The notes beneath the pieces were generated by a model, which ran no database searches, was not told where the DNA came from, and saw only the letters and a program-made list of their open reading frames with translations. Of a stretch of DNA of 64,000 nucleotides, positions 56,610 to 64,000 are shown piece after piece (within the stretch, counting starts at the first letter, position 1; each line of letters opens with the position of its first letter). The stretch is from Lysobacter sp. KIS68-7 (GTDB lineage Bacteria; Pseudomonadota; Gammaproteobacteria; Xanthomonadales; Xanthomonadaceae). The stretch is from the NCBI RefSeq assembly GCF_021284745.1, contig NZ_CP089925.1, forward strand, positions 2,665,001 through 2,729,000, given 5' to 3'. A program made the position numbers and the translations under genes.

Positions 56610-57523
56610 TCGACACCAACCAGCCCTTCCGTGTCGAAGCCGTCGGCGATTACCTCCTTGCGCTGCCCGAACTGCGCACGGTGCGCGAGACCGTGTTCGT
56701 CGACGAACAGAAGGTCCCCATCGAAGAGGAATGGGACGCGCTGGATCCGCAGTGCGTCCACGTCATCGCGCGCGCCTTCGACGGCAACGCCATCGGCACC
56801 GGGCGCCTCACGCCCGAACACAAGATCGGCCGCATGGCCGTGCTGCCGCCCTGGCGCGGCAAGGGCGTGGGCGATGCCTTGCTGCTCGCGCTGATCGAAG
56901 AGGCGCAGGAGCGCGGCTGGCGCGAGGTGTGCCTCAACGCGCAGGTCTCGGCGATCGACTTCTACGTGCGCCACGGCTTCCACCCCTATGGCGAACGCTT
57001 CTGGGAAGCGGGCATCGAACACCAGGCCATGCGCCGCGACCTCACCGGCCCGAAGGCCGTGGACGACCGCGACACCGCCATCGCCACCGTGGTCTCGCTG
57101 CTCGATGCCTCGCGCCGGGGCCTGTGGCTCTACTCCCGCGACCTCGACCCGGGCCTGTTCGACGCCCCGGGCGTCGTCGATGCCTTCCGCCGCTTCGCCA
57201 CCGCCGGCCGCGGCAACGAGATCCGCGTGATCCTGCAGGATGCCGAGGCCCCGCAGCGCAAGAACTCGCCGCTGCTGACCCTCGCCCAGCGCCTGCCCAC
57301 CGTCTTCCAGTTCCGCGAAGTGGAAGACCCGGTCGACCGCGCCTACCCCTCGGCCTACATCACCACCGACGCCGGCGGCTATTACTTCCGCACCCTCGGC
57401 CACCGTTTCGACGGCGAAGCCGACCTGCATTCGCCGGGCCGCGCGCGCCAGTTGCGCGGGGCTTTCATGGCCGTCTGGGAGCGCGCACGCCCGGTCACCG
57501 AGTACCGGGCGTTGGGGATTTGA
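56606..57523 (+). CDS. GNAT N-acetyltransferase with C-terminal uncharacterised domain
   Basis: 305 residues. Residues 1-140 are a GNAT domain of ElaA/YjcF-like type (VRETVFVDEQKVPIEEEWD, RMAVLPPWRGKGVGDALLL as the acetyl-CoA pyrophosphate loop, DFYVRHGFHPYGERF). Residues 150-305 (LWLYSRDLDPGLFDAPGVV, EIRVILQDAEAPQRKNSP, FREVEDPVDRAYPSAYITT) form a second domain that resembles a phospholipase D-like half but lacks an HKD motif, so it is probably non-catalytic. Acetyl acceptor unknown. Start overlaps the roxA stop. Confidence 0.87.
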   Translation: MIDTNQPFRVEAVGDYLLALPELRTVRETVFVDEQKVPIEEEWDALDPQCVHVIARAFDGNAIGTGRLTPEHKIGRMAVLPPWRGKGVGDALLLALIEEAQERGWREVCLNAQVSAIDFYVRHGFHPYGERFWEAGIEHQAMRRDLTGPKAVDDRDTAIATVVSLLDASRRGLWLYSRDLDPGLFDAPGVVDAFRRFATAGRGNEIRVILQDAEAPQRKNSPLLTLAQRLPTVFQFREVEDPVDRAYPSAYITTDAGGYYFRTLGHRFDGEADLHSPGRARQLRGAFMAVWERARPVTEYRALGI

Positions 57524-57551
57524 GCAACGTCTCGAATCCCGGGGCTATAAT
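57520..57551 (+). promoter_or_regulatory. Candidate promoter of sucA-sucB-lpd
   Basis: Perfect -10 TATAAT about 70 bases before the sucA start; the best -35 candidate, TTGAGC, is at a long 20-base spacing and overlaps the preceding stop. The -10 is convincing, the -35 less so. Confidence 0.55.
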
Positions 57552-57620
57552 TTCCGTCCTTTCGCGCCCAATTCATGGGCGCGGTGCCGCTTGCCCCCAT
57601 CGAGAAGCCCTCGCCCCATC

Positions 57621-60470
<2,850 letters not shown>

Positions 60471-60494
60471 CCAACACATCTCCAGGAAGAACCC

Positions 60495-63130
<2,636 letters not shown>

Positions 63131-63154
63131 GCCTTGTCGCCAATGGCGTAAAGT

Positions 63155-63187
63155 GAACGGCGCGCTTCGGTGCGCCGTTCTGCTTTC
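63155..63187 (+). terminator. Probable terminator after lpd
   Basis: Nine-bp stem GAACGGCGC / GCGCCGTTC with an 8-base loop, then a short TGCTTT tail. The weak T-tract lowers confidence. Confidence 0.6.
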
Positions 63188-63202
63188 CGGGAATCGAACA
63201 CG

Positions 63203-64000
63203 ATGGACACCCCCAATCCCATCCGCAACGTTTCCGACACCGCCCTGTGGGTGGCCATCTATCGCGCGATGGAAACCGAGCGCCCCGATGCGCTGTTCCG
63301 CGATCCGTATGCGCGTCGCCTCGGCGGCGAACGCGGCCAGGCCATCGTCGATGCCATCCCCGATGGCGCGCAGACCAGCTGGCCGCTGGTCGTGCGCACG
63401 AGCGTGATGGACGACATCGTCCATCGCTGCGTGCAATCGGGCGCGAAGACCGTGCTCAACCTCGCTGCCGGCCTCGACGCGCGCCCCTATCGGCTCGACC
63501 TGCCCCGCGACCTGCGCTGGCTGCACGTCGACATGCCGGAGATGGTCGATTACTTCCGCACCGGCATGGCGGGCGAAACGCCGAAGTGCCGCCTGGAATT
63601 CATCGCCGCCGACCTGCGCGAAGCGGACCAGCGCCGCGAAGTGTTCGCCAAGGCCGCCGAGGAAGGCCCGGTGCTCGCGATCACCGAAGGCCTGCTGATC
63701 TACCTGGAGGCCGAGGACGTCGCCGCCCTCGCCCGCGACCTGCACGACATCGCGCAAGCGAAGTGGTGGCTGGCCGACCTCGCCACGCCGCGCTTGCTGA
63801 AGCTCCTCGAGAAGCGCTGGTCGCCGACGCTGAAGGGCGGGAATGCGCCGTTCCGTTTCGGCCCGGCGGAAAGCACCGCGTGGTTCGCGCCTTACGGTTG
63901 GCGCGAACTCCAGTTCCATTCCACCTGGACCGATGCGATGCGGCTGAATCGCAAGCCCCGCGGCGCGGCCCTCTGGAATTTCCTGCTGAAGATCTCGCCA
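63203..64000 (+). CDS. Class I SAM-dependent methyltransferase (LCM/TIGR00027-like), partial
   Basis: 266 codons are visible without a stop; the gene continues past the right edge. NVSDTALWVAIYRAMETERPDALFRDPYA is the start of the family in which a leucine-carboxyl-methyltransferase-like fold methylates small molecules or polyketides. SAM-binding features are VLNLAAGLDARPYRLD (motif I), LHVDMPEMVDYF and ITEGLLIYLEAEDV. The substrate is unknown. It follows the lpd terminator and is probably a separate unit. Confidence 0.88.
   Translation, partial: MDTPNPIRNVSDTALWVAIYRAMETERPDALFRDPYARRLGGERGQAIVDAIPDGAQTSWPLVVRTSVMDDIVHRCVQSGAKTVLNLAAGLDARPYRLDLPRDLRWLHVDMPEMVDYFRTGMAGETPKCRLEFIAADLREADQRREVFAKAAEEGPVLAITEGLLIYLEAEDVAALARDLHDIAQAKWWLADLATPRLLKLLEKRWSPTLKGGNAPFRFGPAESTAWFAPYGWRELQFHSTWTDAMRLNRKPRGAALWNFLLKISP

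Overview
The window is high-GC chromosomal DNA from a gammaproteobacterium of the Xanthomonadaceae, most like Lysobacter or a close relative. The evidence is protein-level: methionine synthase is split into two adjacent genes, tryptophan is handled by the kynurenine route, there is a YtrA-type GntR/ABC unit, a very large NAD-dependent glutamate dehydrogenase, a YadA-type adhesin and a thermolysin-type secreted protease. The genus is an inference. No rRNA, tRNA, CRISPR array, integrase or insertion sequence was found.

Layout. 1-3.9 kb: accessory region with the tail of a LysR regulator, small proteins (two of them paralogues), a QueC-like PP-loop ATPase and a secreted Cys-rich protein. A 26-bp palindrome recurs after the plus-strand genes. 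4-11 kb: surface and secreted functions, namely a TPR-sulfotransferase, an M4 metalloprotease, a small secreted NTF2-like protein and an 899-residue trimeric autotransporter. 11-15.5 kb: a second accessory stretch with two more palindrome copies and a block of lower GC (a two-TM protein, a MltR-like protein and a Cys/His-containing protein). 15.7-22.1 kb (plus): ACMS decarboxylase, kynureninase and kynurenine monooxygenase with overlapping ends, then exonuclease I, a DUF2461 protein and a DUF2939 protein.

22.1-36.4 kb is one long minus-strand run: acyl-CoA dehydrogenase, giant NAD-glutamate dehydrogenase, hybrid histidine kinase, NAD kinase, 5'-nucleotidase, then a cupredoxin-like/GGDEF-EAL/outer-membrane-barrel trio. 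36.5-41.3 kb (plus): an ArsR-methyltransferase regulator with a clear palindromic operator, followed by split metH. 41.3-44.3 kb is a small conflict-type island: a SLOG-like sensor fused to a four-TM SLATT-like module, divergent from an orphan RHS tip carrying a metzincin motif and a frame-disrupted exported gene.

44.3-49.2 kb (minus): DUF2058 protein, SlyX, UDP-glucose dehydrogenase, two FKBP prolyl isomerases and a periplasmic glutathione peroxidase. 49.3-52.1 kb (plus): YtrA-type regulator with a two-component ABC exporter, behind a promoter/operator of the form GGTG-N16-CACC. 52.1-57.5 kb: fumarase C, divergent from purB, which is followed by a VOC protein, a ROXA-type ribosomal oxygenase and a GNAT fusion. 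57.6-63.1 kb: sucA-sucB-lpd of the 2-oxoglutarate dehydrogenase complex. A SAM-dependent methyltransferase runs off the right edge.

The most unusual material is the 41.3-44.3 kb island, the cassette-like palindrome family of the first 12.3 kb, and the cupredoxin/c-di-GMP/porin operon.
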